Assembly: GCA_944474755.1 (NCBI GenBank)
Contig: OX104116.1
Coordinates: 6,823,547-6,887,546 of the forward strand
Source: Limnoperna fortunei
Taxonomy: Eukaryota > Mollusca > Bivalvia > Mytilida > Modiolidae
DNA: 64,000 nt
Direction: 5' to 3'
Positions 23,401-31,198 of this stretch are shown here, piece after piece (position 1 is the stretch's first letter; each line of letters opens with the position of its first letter). The translations under genes were made by a program, and so were the position numbers. The notes beneath the pieces are model-generated. The model was not told the origin of the DNA. It ran no database searches and saw nothing but the letters and a program-made list of their open reading frames with translations.

Positions 23401-26268
23401 TTTCGCCGTCTTGGCATCCTTCGCTTGTATTATTTCAGCTCCAAGGACTGCTTGCTTGTGGTAGAGTTGTATTATCCCAGATTGCCGAATCCAGTTAGCC
23501 GATTCCCAAACTGCCGACAATCAAAAGTTATATGTTATAAATGGTTTTAGAAAAAAATGTTTTATTGTATTTATGTTGTTTTGGGGTGCCGTTTCATAAA
23601 GCTATCGATACTTAACGTGCTCGTTATACCATGCAATTTAAATGAAACGGCACCCTGATCTGTATTGTTTCGTGTATACGTTATTTTTTACTTTGTTCAT
23701 AACTTTAAATAATAAAATAAACATTTAGATAGAACTATAATTTATTTCATTAATTTAACATTTGAAGCCCTAGATTTATAACAAAGCAACTATTAAATTT
23801 TCACAAAAACACTAACAATTTTTACAAATCGACTATTTCCTCTGTAGATTCTGTGTCAATTAAAAACTTTGTAAGTAATTAATACAAGAAAATTTTTAGG
23901 ATAGATTTGTTTTATTCGGCAATTTGGGAATCGGCCAATTGGACTCGGCAAGTTGGGAGACGGCATATTGGGATTCGGTATAGAATGCTTTAATATTTTG
24001 ATACAAGTGTTCCGCGCTGCGGTAGATCTCACCATTAAAATGTAATTGGCATGGAAAAAGGTTGGACATGACATCACATGCTCCTTTTACATATATGATC
24101 ATGGTTGTAAAAAATGTATTACTTTATTCTATATTTGGTAACATATAAAGACGACAAGCAGGAACATTAGAATTTATTAAAAAATCCAGTAAAATTTCGT
24201 TTTTTACGGCTATGAAAAATAAATTTTAACTAATTGCAACGCTGACTACGACAGATGTCCGAAGCCTTGTGCATGATGTCATAGTAGTTTTAAATTTTAA
24301 AAAAATAAAAATCTTACTTATTGTTACGCGGACTACGACATATGTCCGAAGCCTTGGGCAGGATATCTTAGTAGTTTAACTTCAAAAACAAAAAAACTAT
24401 CCCTTGGTCTAGTTAAACCTTTTTTTGCAATATTATGGACAATACCAAGTTCATAATAATAATAATTTGTACTTTTCTAAAAAAAATTATTACTCCTAGT
24501 TATAAAACAAAACGACTTAAATGAATAAATATATAAAATCCCCTTACCCTGCCCCAGATGTTCATAGCCTTGACTTGGCGTGGGGGCTCTTAATTATATA
24601 TAATTATAATTACAAATGTGTTTATTGACTGAAATGTCAATTAATCAATTCATTGTAATTGTAACTAACTTTGTCTAATATGAGCTACTAAAATGGATGA
24701 CATATTTAAAATCTTTTAATAACAACAGACACATAATTACATGTACATGTAATACAAAGAATGCAAAGGTTTTAAAGAAAAACATATCTATTTAAAAAAT
24801 TCATTATAAAATTATAGACATTATTTTAATTTCACACATTAAATCATTTGTCAGTATTAACATTTTCAATATAATTCCAACTTACAGTACTTGTAGTACT
24901 TTTATTGCAAAGAATTAGAGTGCTCTCCCCTAGCTATTTGACCTCGTATAGGACGTATCGTGCGGTTACAAAAATCGATTCTGTGCGATCAAGCATACTT
25001 ATTTGTTCACAAATATTGCATTATTATCATAATATATAGTAATATCTATCATTTCTGAGGGGTTTTCACCATATATATAGGGGTTTTTACACTATTCCAC
25101 GGGGTTTTTACACTTTTCAGGGGGTTTTTACACTTTCGATGTACCCCAAAAATCATGCGAATTTGGGGACAACATATTAATTTTTTTATATGAGCGGACG
25201 CGTGTACCACAAATATATTTTAAATATTAAACACTGTTTTTGCAACAAATAATACAGTCAAATATCTTCGTGGTACACGCGTCCGCTCATATTTAAAATG
25301 GTGTTCGAAATCACGAAAACGTACGGATTTTCACAGGCCACTACAATTGGCCTGTTTTAGTAAGGTGCATATAATAATTTTACATGATAAGAAAAGAAAG
25401 TTATATTGATTTTTTGTAAGAAGGGATAATGTACCTTTGAAAAAACATTATGATCTACAGATTGTAGTCATTTCATTTTTATTAGCATTGTTGTTTGCCG
25501 CTGTTATTGTGGTATCTTTCATTTCGATTAGGCTCTTTCCAAAGTACATCATTTCATCCAGACAAATGAATGTACAATACTCTCAGTATCAACTAAAAAG
25601 AACACAAATATATCAATATACAATAGCGAAAATAGGGGGCCAGTGACAGTAGGTTATCCTACCTTGTCCTTTAGGTGATCAGCATAACAAAAACCCCCAT
25701 ATTGCAATATCATGGAATGTAATGGAAGTAGAAAGATATGTTGTTTTAATATAATTAAGTGTCATTTTCCGCAATGTTTTATTTATTATTGTTTCCAATT
25801 ATTATTTTGAGGGGAAGCCAGATTATCTTGTGAAAATCCATGACCTTCTATAGGAACACTGTCAATACGTGTTAAATACGGTTTAAGTTAAGCACATGCT
25901 GTCTGCACAATAGCACCAAGTCATCTAAGTAGAAAACTAAATGCATATTGCTTCCTTTATTTTTTAAATGTTGTTAATTATTTGGTTTCATAACAGGTAC
26001 AGCTTATGGAGCAGGAGTGTATTTTGCTGTTAATGCTAGCTACTCAGTTGGATATGCCATGCCAGGTAGTAATGGTATAAAACACATGTTTTCTGCACAG
26101 GTGTTAGTCGGTGACACATGTAAAGGAAGTGGTGGAATGACTGTACTTCCTGTGAAATATGGTCTGATGACATACGACTCGTCCTCAGACAATCCTCAAA
26201 ATCCTGTTATGTTCATTATATTTCATGATAGTCAAGCCTATCCATCTTATCATATATTGTTCAAGTAA
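1..26268 (+). CDS. PARP14-like: PARP14-like mono-ADP-ribosyltransferase (gene 1, 3' part)
   Basis: Visible coding exons: 1-400, 794-859, 1940-2119, 10977-11165, 12099-12232, 13748-14150, 15231-15382, 15749-15920, 25997-26268; joined they read 655 residues with no stop until TAA at 26266-26268. All junctions are GT-AG and all phases agree. Domain order in visible residues: 28-residue repeats (about 5-95), macro domain (about 100-279), linker, KH-like segment (324-370), WWE (about 380-450), ART catalytic domain (465-655). His542 lies in LWHGTS and Tyr574 in GAGVYFAVNASYS, the first two residues of the H-Y-x triad. The last strand ends YPSYHILFK, with no Glu where poly-ADP-ribosylating PARPs have one, so mono-ADP-ribosylation is expected from family knowledge. 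The macro domain binds ADP-ribose and WWE domains bind iso-ADP-ribose or related ligands. The 5' end is missing; upstream RRM, KH or extra macro domains may exist outside the window. The orthologue within the PARP14/15 group is uncertain. Confidence 0.9.
13..348 (+). repeat. 84-bp coding tandem repeat (28 aa), four units
   Basis: Units start at 13, 97, 181 and 265, each 84 bp and in frame. Units 1-3 are nearly identical and share PTNKGWN and VNEVDVEP. Unit 4 is diverged (MPINKGLNHSTQLGDV) and its second half is the first strand of the macro domain, so the array seems to have grown from the domain's own N-terminal edge. More units may lie before base 1. Confidence 0.85.
401..793 (+). other. 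Intron 1 of gene 1
   Basis: AT-rich, bounded by GTAATT and TTTCGTAG. No gene, RNA or repeat was recognised inside. Confidence 0.7.
794..859 (+). CDS. PARP14-like: Gene 1 exon B: macro domain helix
   Basis: Acceptor TTTCGTAG before 794 and donor GAAG|GTAAGG after 859. With the split codon it reads GAVSKAILKAAGEGLQREIYEE, the Gly-x-Val/Ile-x-x-Ala-Ile helix after the ADP-ribose loop of macro domains. Phase 1 on both sides. Confidence 0.88.
860..1939 (+). other. Intron 2 of gene 1, with two SINE copies
   Basis: Bounded by GTAAGG and TGTTAG. It holds an old degraded SINE copy at about 1355-1574 and a better preserved copy at 1589-1851. The remainder shows nothing recognisable. Confidence 0.7.
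1589..1851 (-). mobile_element. tRNA-derived SINE with 14-bp target duplication
   Basis: Read on the minus strand, it starts CCTCGGTGGCCGAGTGGTCA, a tRNA Leu/Ser-like A box, and has GGGTTCGATTCTC as B box. It ends in ATAGCTGAAAATTGCTGAAA followed by GGCGTTAAAACACC and an (AAAC)-rich tail. CCCCAGATAATAAT flanks it at 1575-1588 and 1852-1865. The form resembles mollusc V-SINE/RUDI-type elements; the family name is from memory of the group and unchecked. Confidence 0.8.
1940..2119 (+). CDS. PARP14-like: Gene 1 exon C: macro domain core
   Basis: Acceptor TGTTGTTAG and donor ACAG|GTAGGT. It encodes TNLIVTSGGKMNCKHVFHLMA and ends in LSLPALGTG, the conserved strand and glycine loop that cradle the diphosphate of ADP-ribose. 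Phase 1 on both sides. Confidence 0.9.
2490..3401 (+). repeat. Left arm of outer Penelope-like element
   Basis: It pairs with the reverse complement of about 9860-10335, for example TTTAGAGTTAAAC near 2555 against 10210-10230 and CAAAAACACCGTCATTTGTA near 3303 against 9955. It is interrupted at about 3402 by the LINE tail. Confidence 0.7.
2564..2610 (+). ncRNA. Degenerate hammerhead ribozyme motif in left arm
   Basis: Stem I ACGCCA (2564-2569) pairs with TGGCGT (2605-2610). The core CTGATGA is intact at 2570-2576 and stem II GTCTA/(T)AGAT follows. The second core box reads AAAA instead of GAAA, and GCGTC precedes the stem I 3' strand. Loss of the conserved G should make it inactive. Confidence 0.6.
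3402..6060 (-). pseudogene. CR1/jockey-like LINE, 5' truncated and degenerate
   Basis: Read right to left, the end of an endonuclease region (TNQYLDVILTNKPN, 6055-6005) is followed by a linker with PYMNADLRRAIYKK (about 5700). Then come FWPTIKPLLSNKG (about 5525), the reverse-transcriptase fingers (STGVDNISPFLLKH, then KGKYRPVSVLP; 5317-4943), MDMSKAFDCLPHDLL with KGVPQG (4895-4653), and NIFLNDI with YADDN (4648-3740). The C-terminal region ends in C-x-C-x-x-C. A stop directly after PQG (about 4652), a one-base frameshift near 4640 and a gap near 4940 break the frame, so the copy is dead. The plus-strand left edge is a (GTAAA)n run at 3402-3430, the element's 3' tail. Confidence 0.8.
6152..6192 (-). 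ncRNA. Hammerhead ribozyme with intact consensus core
   Basis: On the minus strand: stem I AACGC, core CTGATGA, one extra A, stem II GCTCT/AGAGC with a five-base TTGGT loop, GAAA, then TATT and the stem I partner GCGTT. The stretch after GAAA gives a self-complementary ATAT and the cleavage triplet ATT, so stem III would form only between two molecules. Small dimer-forming hammerhead variants are known from Penelope-like elements. The extra A before stem II departs from the textbook core. Confidence 0.75.
6200..6353 (-). pseudogene. Inverted Penelope RT palm fragment (YIDD-type motif)
   Basis: The minus strand reads KPLSWFRFIDDIDIKWNESE, then LIDFFNYCNNFHPTIKFTFE. IDD is the catalytic Asp pair of the palm. 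It belongs directly upstream of the plus-strand frame at 6371. The last residues (FTFEFSD) are present on both strands, at 6205-6240 and 6355-6386, as a short inverted duplication at the break point. Confidence 0.8.
6371..7351 (+). pseudogene. Penelope-like RT thumb plus GIY-YIG endonuclease, 5' truncated
   Basis: The frame opens upstream of the ATG at 6434 and reads TFEFSDHKISFLDTTTS, then TDLHMKATDKHQFL and SCHPRHCLRSIPYSQAIRIK, which is typical Penelope reverse-transcriptase thumb sequence. Residues near the end form a GIY-YIG nuclease core: CIYILTCGICNIQYVGET, an Arg in NMRLNNH, and ETFWIHQLKTLEPDGLNERN. A Cys cluster (CNRRNCKCCK) precedes it. The frame is uninterrupted to TAA at 7349-7351, but the RT catalytic palm is missing from this strand, so the product could not be a full polymerase. 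PLE proteins normally carry RT followed by GIY-YIG. Confidence 0.85.
7477..7517 (+). ncRNA. Hammerhead ribozyme copy, mutated core
   Basis: Same layout as the minus-strand copy at 6152-6192, but the second core box is AAAA rather than GAAA (position 7505 A for G). The conserved G has a catalytic role in hammerheads, so this copy is probably inactive. Confidence 0.7.
7558..7890 (-). pseudogene. GIY-YIG endonuclease fragment of outer Penelope-like element
   Basis: It reads CRCGTCDYIYTGSELTSKDG, then TCKSMIYCIQCSNCKEIYIG followed by QTGNDL: a Cys-rich entry and the GIY-YIG core of a Penelope endonuclease. It differs from the inner element's copy and has opposite orientation. It ends soon after the core because the inner element inserted near 7566. 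Confidence 0.75.
8098..9180. mobile_element. 1.1-kb element with terminal CCCCCGC hairpin and internal satellite
   Basis: The left end is a hairpin TACCCCCGCTCGACAGAGTC followed by its complement (8099-8125), then a (TCCG)n run at about 8142-8177. Six tandem units follow, then AGCGGGGGTATCAGCGATCG at the right end (from 9143) and a CGACTTTGTCTAG end. The plan, short ends around a 160-bp satellite core, is like the non-autonomous 'pearl'/Helitron-like elements known from bivalves; this assignment is tentative. Confidence 0.6.
8184..9143. repeat. Six tandem repeats of 161 bp
   Basis: GTTTCCGG recurs at 8184, 8345, 8506, 8667, 8828 and 8988, a spacing of 161 (once 160). Every unit carries AATGAAACTTTGGGATATTG-like and CAAGGTCACAGTCCACGAAA-like blocks. 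The last unit is the most diverged. Confidence 0.9.
9423..9611 (-). pseudogene. Penelope-like RT N-terminal fragment
   Basis: It contains TETEYLTNFKSRTSNFYGLH and KVHRS, the region before the first RT motif in Penelope-like proteins (compare Phe-Tyr-Gly-Leu-x-Lys-x-His). Same strand as the endonuclease fragment at 7558-7890; both fit one element interrupted by the 161-bp repeat element. Confidence 0.65.
9720..10335 (-). repeat. Right arm of outer Penelope-like element, partly duplicated
   Basis: Inverted match to 2490-3401. ACCAACGAATGGCCTTAGTC and the bases after it occur at 9728-9796 and again at 9996-10064, and a CCACTGGGATC block recurs at about 9814 and 10270, so the arm holds a tandem partial copy. 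Confidence 0.7.
10179..10217 (-). ncRNA. Deleted hammerhead motif in right arm
   Basis: The minus strand reads ACTCCACTG, TCTTTAATAGAC, GAAACGCGCGTC, TGGCGT. Stem II, the GAAA box and the GTC cleavage triplet are intact, but the first core box has lost about four to five bases (CTGATGA reduced to CTG). Together with 2564-2610, which keeps that box but lost GAAA, it reveals the ancestral ribozyme. Confidence 0.6.
10336..10976 (+). other. End of intron 3
   Basis: AT-rich intron sequence ending in the acceptor GGTATTGTAG. No gene or repeat was recognised. Confidence 0.5.
10977..11165 (+). CDS. PARP14-like: Gene 1 exon D: macro domain C-terminal part
   Basis: Acceptor GGTATTGTAG and donor CCGTG|GTGAGT. 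It reads QKALKPSEVASAIFNAVKSF, then QMTVVVYQEEMAGEFITELK, the last helix and strand of the macro fold. It lies 8.9 kb from the preceding exon; the intron is filled with nested retroelements. Phase 1 on both sides. Confidence 0.88.
11166..12098 (+). other. Intron 4 of gene 1
   Basis: A short TCCGTCTGTCCGTCTGTCTG run at about 11590 resembles the start of a worn tandem-repeat element like the one at 8098. Nothing else was recognised. Confidence 0.45.
12099..12232 (+). CDS. PARP14-like: Gene 1 exon E: polar linker
   Basis: Acceptor TATTATAG and donor GCGAA|GTGAGT. It encodes a charged linker (GVSPERSNKENTKNETKSEF) ending YVKVVKNLKHGE, which leads into the KH-like segment. The exon enters in phase 1 and leaves in phase 0, matching its neighbours. 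No domain of its own is recognised. Confidence 0.75.
12525..13375. mobile_element. 0.85-kb TIR element (MITE-like)
   Basis: The ends are inverted copies: TGTTAGACTCAGATCGAAGT at 12525 and its complement (one mismatch) ending at 13375. The similarity continues through GTACGTCCTCAAATCG and an ATCTATGGCA(G/T)ATGA block. No transposase frame inside. It lies in intron 5 of gene 1. Confidence 0.75.
13748..14150 (+). CDS. PARP14-like: Gene 1 exon F: KH-like segment and WWE domain
   Basis: Acceptor TAGTTTCAG. It starts KLREFAREHNVKIKLDNGIV and SKAYEAVSSYL, a KH-like unit typical of PARP14 proteins. The WWE domain follows: WYYKDPATDKFKPF, NNIIIEKDY-like strand, then GVWYTIDFHTMQE and KIKVERR. The donor is AAAA|GTACAC after 14150 (phase 1). 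This site is weaker than the others, but it is the one that restores the frame of the next exon. Confidence 0.85.
14225..14506 (-). mobile_element. Diverged SINE copy
   Basis: It matches the SINE at 1589-1851: GTGTTTTATGCCACGTCAGC at the left, GGCAGGAAAACTGGCAATTT in the middle, CACGTGATCAATAGTAGATG and ACCACTTGGTCACCTAGGCC (worn A box) at the right. It lies in intron 6, just after exon F. Confidence 0.7.
14507..15230 (+). other. Rest of intron 6
   Basis: AT-rich; no feature was recognised before the acceptor CATTTTAG. Confidence 0.5.
15231..15382 (+). CDS. PARP14-like: Gene 1 exon G: WWE to ART junction
   Basis: Acceptor CATTTTAG and donor TTAAG|GTACTT. It reads VKLPDTWVQM, then NKEYDRVNTEFKKSG, the usual start of the PARP14-type ART domain (Leu-Pro-x-x-Trp and the Val-x-x-x-Phe helix). 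The exon enters in phase 1 and leaves in phase 0. Confidence 0.88.
15749..15920 (+). CDS. PARP14-like: Gene 1 exon H: ART domain with catalytic His
   Basis: Acceptor TGTTTACAG and donor ACATG|GTAAGA. It reads IFRVQNPYLYLQYAAKRREL, then RWLWHGTSADTVDKILNNGF. The His of HGTS contacts the nicotinamide ribose of NAD+ in this family. Phase 0 in, phase 1 out. Confidence 0.92.
15921..22741 (+). other. First 6.8 kb of intron 8 of gene 1
   Basis: Mostly AT-rich unique sequence. I see a 17-bp inverted pair (AGGTGTAGGACCACCA at about 19757 and its complement at about 20212), a 16-bp inverted pair with GACCGGTC (20655-20670 and 20988-21003), and a tandem duplication with tRNA-like parts from 21240. No exon candidate was found. 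Confidence 0.5.
21240..22400 (-). repeat. Tandem pair of ~0.6-kb units, each with a tRNA-like B box
   Basis: Unit 1 has GGGATTCGAACCATCGATTC at 21250; unit 2 has CGGGACTCGAACCAGCGTTT at 21882 followed by a worn A box (minus strand GGCGTAATTGGTTAGGTCGC). Downstream blocks match in order, such as TTATTTATGCGTCA, a GAACAGTCTTATCA/GAACAGTCTTTTCA pair and TTTCGCGCATGTCA/TTCCGCGCATATTA. The tRNA-like parts do not fold into a convincing whole tRNA, so a tRNA-derived SINE or tRNA relic is more likely. Confidence 0.55.
22742..25146. mobile_element. Long-TIR DNA transposon, copy A (Mutator-like form)
   Basis: About 280 bp at the left end (22742-23030) is repeated inverted at the right (24880-25146). 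The ends carry GGTACATCGAAAGTGTAAAA followed by three or four AAGTGTAAAAACCCC units. CAAAAATCA flanks both sides (22733-22741, 25147-25155), a 9-bp target duplication. No transposase is visible. Compared with copy B (51595-55539) it has lost about 350 bp near 23395 and gained a nested insert (about 23455-24090). It lies in intron 8 of gene 1. Confidence 0.85.
23455..24090. mobile_element. Insertion inside copy A carrying a TIR MITE
   Basis: Copy B lacks this stretch: GGACTGCTTGCT runs directly into ATATGATCATGG there. The insert holds inverted arms of AT-rich 'GCCGATTCCCAA' type units at 23479-23525 and 23917-23982, the same family as 34906-35470. Confidence 0.65.
25188..25292. repeat. 105-bp foldback with perfect 23-bp arms
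   Basis: ATATGAGCGGACGCGTGTAC (23 bp in all, 25188-25210) is repeated inverted without mismatch at 25270-25292 around a 59-bp AT-rich loop. It lies just outside copy A in the last intron of gene 1. It is likely a tiny palindromic MITE; a hairpin RNA would need expression data. Confidence 0.8.
25293..25996 (+). other. End of intron 8
   Basis: It contains a 69-residue open frame (25437-25646) with one hydrophobic segment, but no homology, splice context or promoter supports it as a gene. The intron ends in the acceptor CATAACAG. Confidence 0.4.
25997..26268 (+). CDS. PARP14-like: Gene 1 last exon: ART domain C-terminal half
   Basis: Acceptor CATAACAG. It starts GTAYGAGVYFAVNASYSVGY with the catalytic-pocket Tyr, continues HMFSAQVLVGDTCKG and VMFIIFHDSQAYPSY, and stops at TAA 26266-26268. 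It lies 10.1 kb from the previous exon. The reading frame is intact despite the transposon-filled intron. Confidence 0.92.
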
Positions 26269-29200
26269 TTTGTGTGTAGTTCATATTATTGTTCTTCTTT
26301 CTTGCTTATATTTTGCCAACGAATGTTGGGGGACAATTATATTATTGGTTTGTTTTTGTTTCTATGTTAGTTAGTTCTTTGTTCTTTTCATTCATCCATC
26401 CCACCTCAGGTTTACCTTGGCGTTGAAGCTTTTTTTGTGAAGATGACTTCACATCTTCTTGAAAATTGATACACACGGTTACAACAAGATATGTGGCAAA
26501 TATTTCATGATTGAGTGAACTTAGTACGACGCAGTTTACCAGTATGTGCCAAGGGGACATCAGTCTTGCCAAGACTCTTTTGTCTTGTTTTGTTTGAAAG
26601 TGAATGTTGCAGTGTTACATTCTAGTCTGAGACACTACTTATCTGGTTATTGGAAAAACACACTTTCTCTTCTTTATACAAAATAGATCAAAGACGCAGA
26701 CTTTTGTATTTATATTTTGCTAGTTGTTTGTTATATGCATATGTTTTTATTTTATTTGACATTCATCTTAATTTTTGATATTTTAATTGTTATTTCATTA
26801 AATATAGGTTATTGTTTGTTAAATTTCTAAGATCGAAACTATCCATCAAGCTGCTTGCAGGATGACGGATAGTGAGATGGAGAAAACATAATAATAATAG
26901 GTTCTTACATACGTTTTGAAGAAAAAGCAGTTGATTGTCGATTGTTTCGCTGCGCTCGACAAAAACTTCTATAACGAAAAGAAGATTAAACGAGCTTTTC
27001 CAAAAGCGCAAGAAAGTACCTATTTCTTTTGTAAACCAAAAACTTTCATAATAGTTAATCAAAATTTAATTTTTCTGTAAATTTGTGATATATATTTGTA
27101 TTGCTTTACTATTATTTTTATCAGTATATATGCTCATATTATTGTATGAGATAACGTTTAAGTACTGAGGGAGGGATATTCAATTGTGCTAAGTAAATAT
27201 TCAATAGTATTGTTATTTTTAAATAGGGCCAAAATATTGCTTGCTGGACGTAAAACAAGAATCAATTAATCAAATCAACTGTTTCTCCTTTTTTCTATTG
27301 TCGGCGCGTTTAAGTTCTGATTGAGCAAGTAAGAAGTGAAAGATTTAATTTTAATTAGGTTGTACAAATACGGTTGTAAACTCTCATTTTCTGATCTGCA
27401 TTGGTTGTTGTTAATATTATGTATTGAGAATTCTTCAATCTATAACTGTGATAAAGTTCTATGTTAATCAATTATATTTTTTATTAACATTGAAAACAAC
27501 TTCTAACTGTAATGATTGTGAATTGTTGTTGATCATAATTAATCAGTATTTATTAATTAACTAATTTGAAATAATGTTATATTTTTATCAAGACATTGTG
27601 CTTTTTAATGAATGAATAGTTTTATTAATGAATTTTGATTCCATGAAATTATATGGACACGTGTATTTAGCTTATTGAAATTGACTGGAGAATCAAGCTG
27701 TTTACTTTCAGGACACCATGCATTATTTTTTTCTTATAGATTAAGATATAACACTGATAGTAATATTACCCTTTAAATCATTTAAGTTACCCTAAATTCA
27801 TTAAAGTTAAATATTTATCGAGGACTTGTAAATGTTATACCTACTTAAATACATAATGCATTAATTTAAAACACAGTTGGTTTTCAACTAAAAATGCTTC
27901 AAAAAAGGACCCATGTTTTTCTTATTATCACTTAAATGTGTGCTTTACATTATAGCAAATTGCATATTTAAAAAAACCTCTGTATTTATAATTGTTATGT
28001 GATGTCATTTAGGAAGCCACGTTATTGATCAAAAGAACAAAATAATTTACTCTTCCAATATTCTTGTTTAAAAATGTGTAACAAGTGAATCTCTTGAAAT
28101 AAAAATTTTACAGAAATTGCATGTGAATATATATTGCAATTGTCTTTAAATCATTAAATATTGTAACAGAAACCTAATTGAGTAGTAATTTTTATTTTAG
28201 AACCTTAAATTGTCAACCTATACTTGACATTCATTTAAGTGCAGCTGACATTGGTATTTACATTTTGCAATGTAAGTTGTTTCAAAGGGTCCAACAAACG
28301 GCAAGTTCAGTTTATATTTAAAAATTGAATAGAACTTGCATCACTGTTTAAGCATCTGTTAAATCTGCTTCTTGCAACACTTTTGTTATTTTACTTGTTA
28401 ATGTTATTACTTTCTACATATAGTAAGAATTGTTTAACACATTTAAAATTTGTGCATTGCTGATTCACTTTTCACACAGTATTCGATTTATAAAACACCG
28501 TCTGATGTGCAGTCCTTTGACTTATACACTAGGTGGAATACTGCTAATTGGACTTGAAGCAACAATTTAATCTATCAATCATAAGTTCAGAAATTTGTTT
28601 CAAGTAAAAACAACGTTATTTATTATAATTCGATTGAAACTAATTCTTTCTAAACATAATTTTTACATGATACTAAACTATATAATACAGTGTTACAAAT
28701 AATAATATGTTATGGTAATCGGAGATTTTGCCTTAGTTATTTCTTAAGCGAAATATAACAACGCCGCCAACTTTTCGCGTTTTTTTCTCGATTTTGCTTT
28801 ATGAAATATCAAAGGCCAAAATGCCGAATTGTCGCATCAGGTCATGACAAATTTCTTTTGTACAATATAGAGTATCATGTTGAAAAATTTCTTTAAAAAA
28901 TGAGCTCACAGAAATATGAGGCAGGATGCTAAATTAAATATGTTATCAATTTTTAACAAATTAACTGCAGACGATGTCTGCTCGTCTTAAACACATAAAT
29001 TTATTGAAAAATAAAAAAAGTGCTTGTAGCAAGAAAATAGCAAAGAAAACCGATCGAACAACAAGAGCCAAAAGTCAAGGGACAGTTACAAATCCGTATA
29101 TCGACAAGTTTCTTTAAAAAATGTTCCTTTCTACTGTGTAATGCCCGTGTAGTTCTCATGGTATTCTCGGTTCCAAATTCTGTTATCACTGATTATCTTA

Positions 29201-31198
29201 AAGTATCCACCTGCACTATAGACATGTTAATCTATCTGTACATTATAATTGTTAAGTGATAGAGGTAGATTGGTACCTGTACACTTAAGACATACAGGTT
29301 CAATAGGTAATTAGGATGCTGATTAGTCAATTAATTGACAAATTTCAATCGATTTGAAATGTTCATGTTGTGATTTTATAATGAAATTGTGAAAAGGTTA
29401 CTATGAAAAATAACCCTTCCTCCAAACACTCCATATCTTTACGGTCACACTTCAGTTATTTTTATTAATTCATCTATCTAATTATTTCTAAGCATTGTTC
29501 GTGGTATTTTTACATTATGGTATTGTAGTTGTTTCAATTGTTTGTTTGAATCGTTTTCTTGATCGGTCTTGTTTTAATTTGATATTTGTCAAAGTTTTAT
29601 CTGATCCAATCAATGTCCAATCAATATGAAACTTTGGGAACATGTTAATGGTGAACTGAAGTTTTGCAATCCATTTTGGAATTTTCAAAATGGCTGTATT
29701 TGAAGAAAAAAATGTAGTTCTCAGATCTCAGTAATGGCCAGTGCAATTTCAATGCAAATTGATACAGCTAACTATCCAGAGCATTTTTGCGAAACAAAAT
29801 TGGACGCGAACGCCACCATTTTGTAAAAGCAGCCGTTTTACAACACTCCACCCCTAACGTCAACTTAGTCCAATTTCAACGAAACTTGTTATTTAGGTAG
29901 ATTTCAATGCACAAACTAAGAATATCATGGGTATTTGCGGGTTTTAAACATGCTCAAGAATATTGGGAGACTTTCTGTGTTGGCTTCCCAGCACTAGTTA
30001 TATCTGTATTTGTCTGAATCTAATTGGCATGTTATTAAATCTTTGGTTGTGATGTAAATAGCTTGAGCTATATTTTTGACCTTTTGTAAATAATATAAAG
30101 TATGTTTATGCCTATATTAGATAATTGTTTTTAATTGCTGCTCACTAGTAATCCTGCTTGTGCTGGCATGATTGGGGATATGTTACTATTTTGGAATTAT
30201 GGAATTACTTCATATTATAATCTCTATACATGCATACTACTAGTTTTATTGTCTTAATATGTCCTCATCTAAATGTATGCTGCATGCCTTTATTGTCCTA
30301 ATATGATTCTTTCCCCTTAATTACATGTTCATGTCACAGTTTTAGTAGTTATATTTTTAGTTTGTGTTATCTTCACTGTTTTACGGTCAGCTTATACTTA
30401 TCTTATGTTGCCTTGTATGCTTTCATGTTTCTATTGTCTCGTTTATTTGCAATTTAATTTTGCTGTCTGCCCTGTTTCATTGTCGTAGTATGTGCTTATC
30501 ATTTCTTGTTTGCCATAGGTTTGTATTGTGATATGTGATTTGTTTGTCATTGCATGCTATGTAATATATACATATGGTGTCTGCATTTTATGCTGTGAAT
30601 GTTGCTTTTTATGTTTGCCTTGTTTGTGTATTCGGTTAAAAGCTAAAAAACTTGTTATTGTTGTAAAAAATGCACCAAATTAAAATAAAGCTTTCGTAAG
30701 TTTGGTATTGTCATTTATTTATTTATAAAATTTTACAGTACCTGGATCTGTAAAAGAGTAAGCGCAGCATCACTCTTATGAAGTTATAATCTTTACTGTT
30801 ACTTTTCAGTTTTGCATCTTAGGAAGTGCATTTCTACGCTGGCTTTTTTACTTCTCCTATTTTAAAATAAATTTAAATTCCGAAGCGAGGCCTTAAACTG
30901 TGACACATATTTGCAATAATTTTAACGGTAAATAAAATGTTATCAAAGATACCAAGGTAAAAGAATTTACTACGAAAGACTCGCTGCTTTCGTCGAATGA
31001 AGACTCATCAATGGCGCTCAAACCCAAATAAAAATTAAAATCCACATTTTTTAGATGTTGTAGAGCTTTTATCGCCAAAAATTTCAAAACGTTACACCAA
31101 ATCCGGCTACAGCTATCTACACCTTGAAAATAGAAAAACCTTAGGCATAAAAAAATAATTTTTGAATTCCCATCAAATTCTGAAAATACCGTTGGACG
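26269..31198. other. 3' flank of gene 1
   Basis: AT-rich. The start must contain the 3' UTR of gene 1; an ATTAAA at about 26796 and an AATAAA at about 30683 are possible poly(A) signals, with nothing to choose between them. No coding region or clear repeat was recognised. Confidence 0.4.

Noticed and set aside
25437..25646. 69-residue frame with one hydrophobic stretch
   Set aside because: It is inside intron 8, with no homology or signals; such frames are expected by chance in AT-rich DNA.
26790..27062. 90-residue minus-strand frame downstream of gene 1
   Set aside because: No domain, no splice context; in the presumed 3' UTR.
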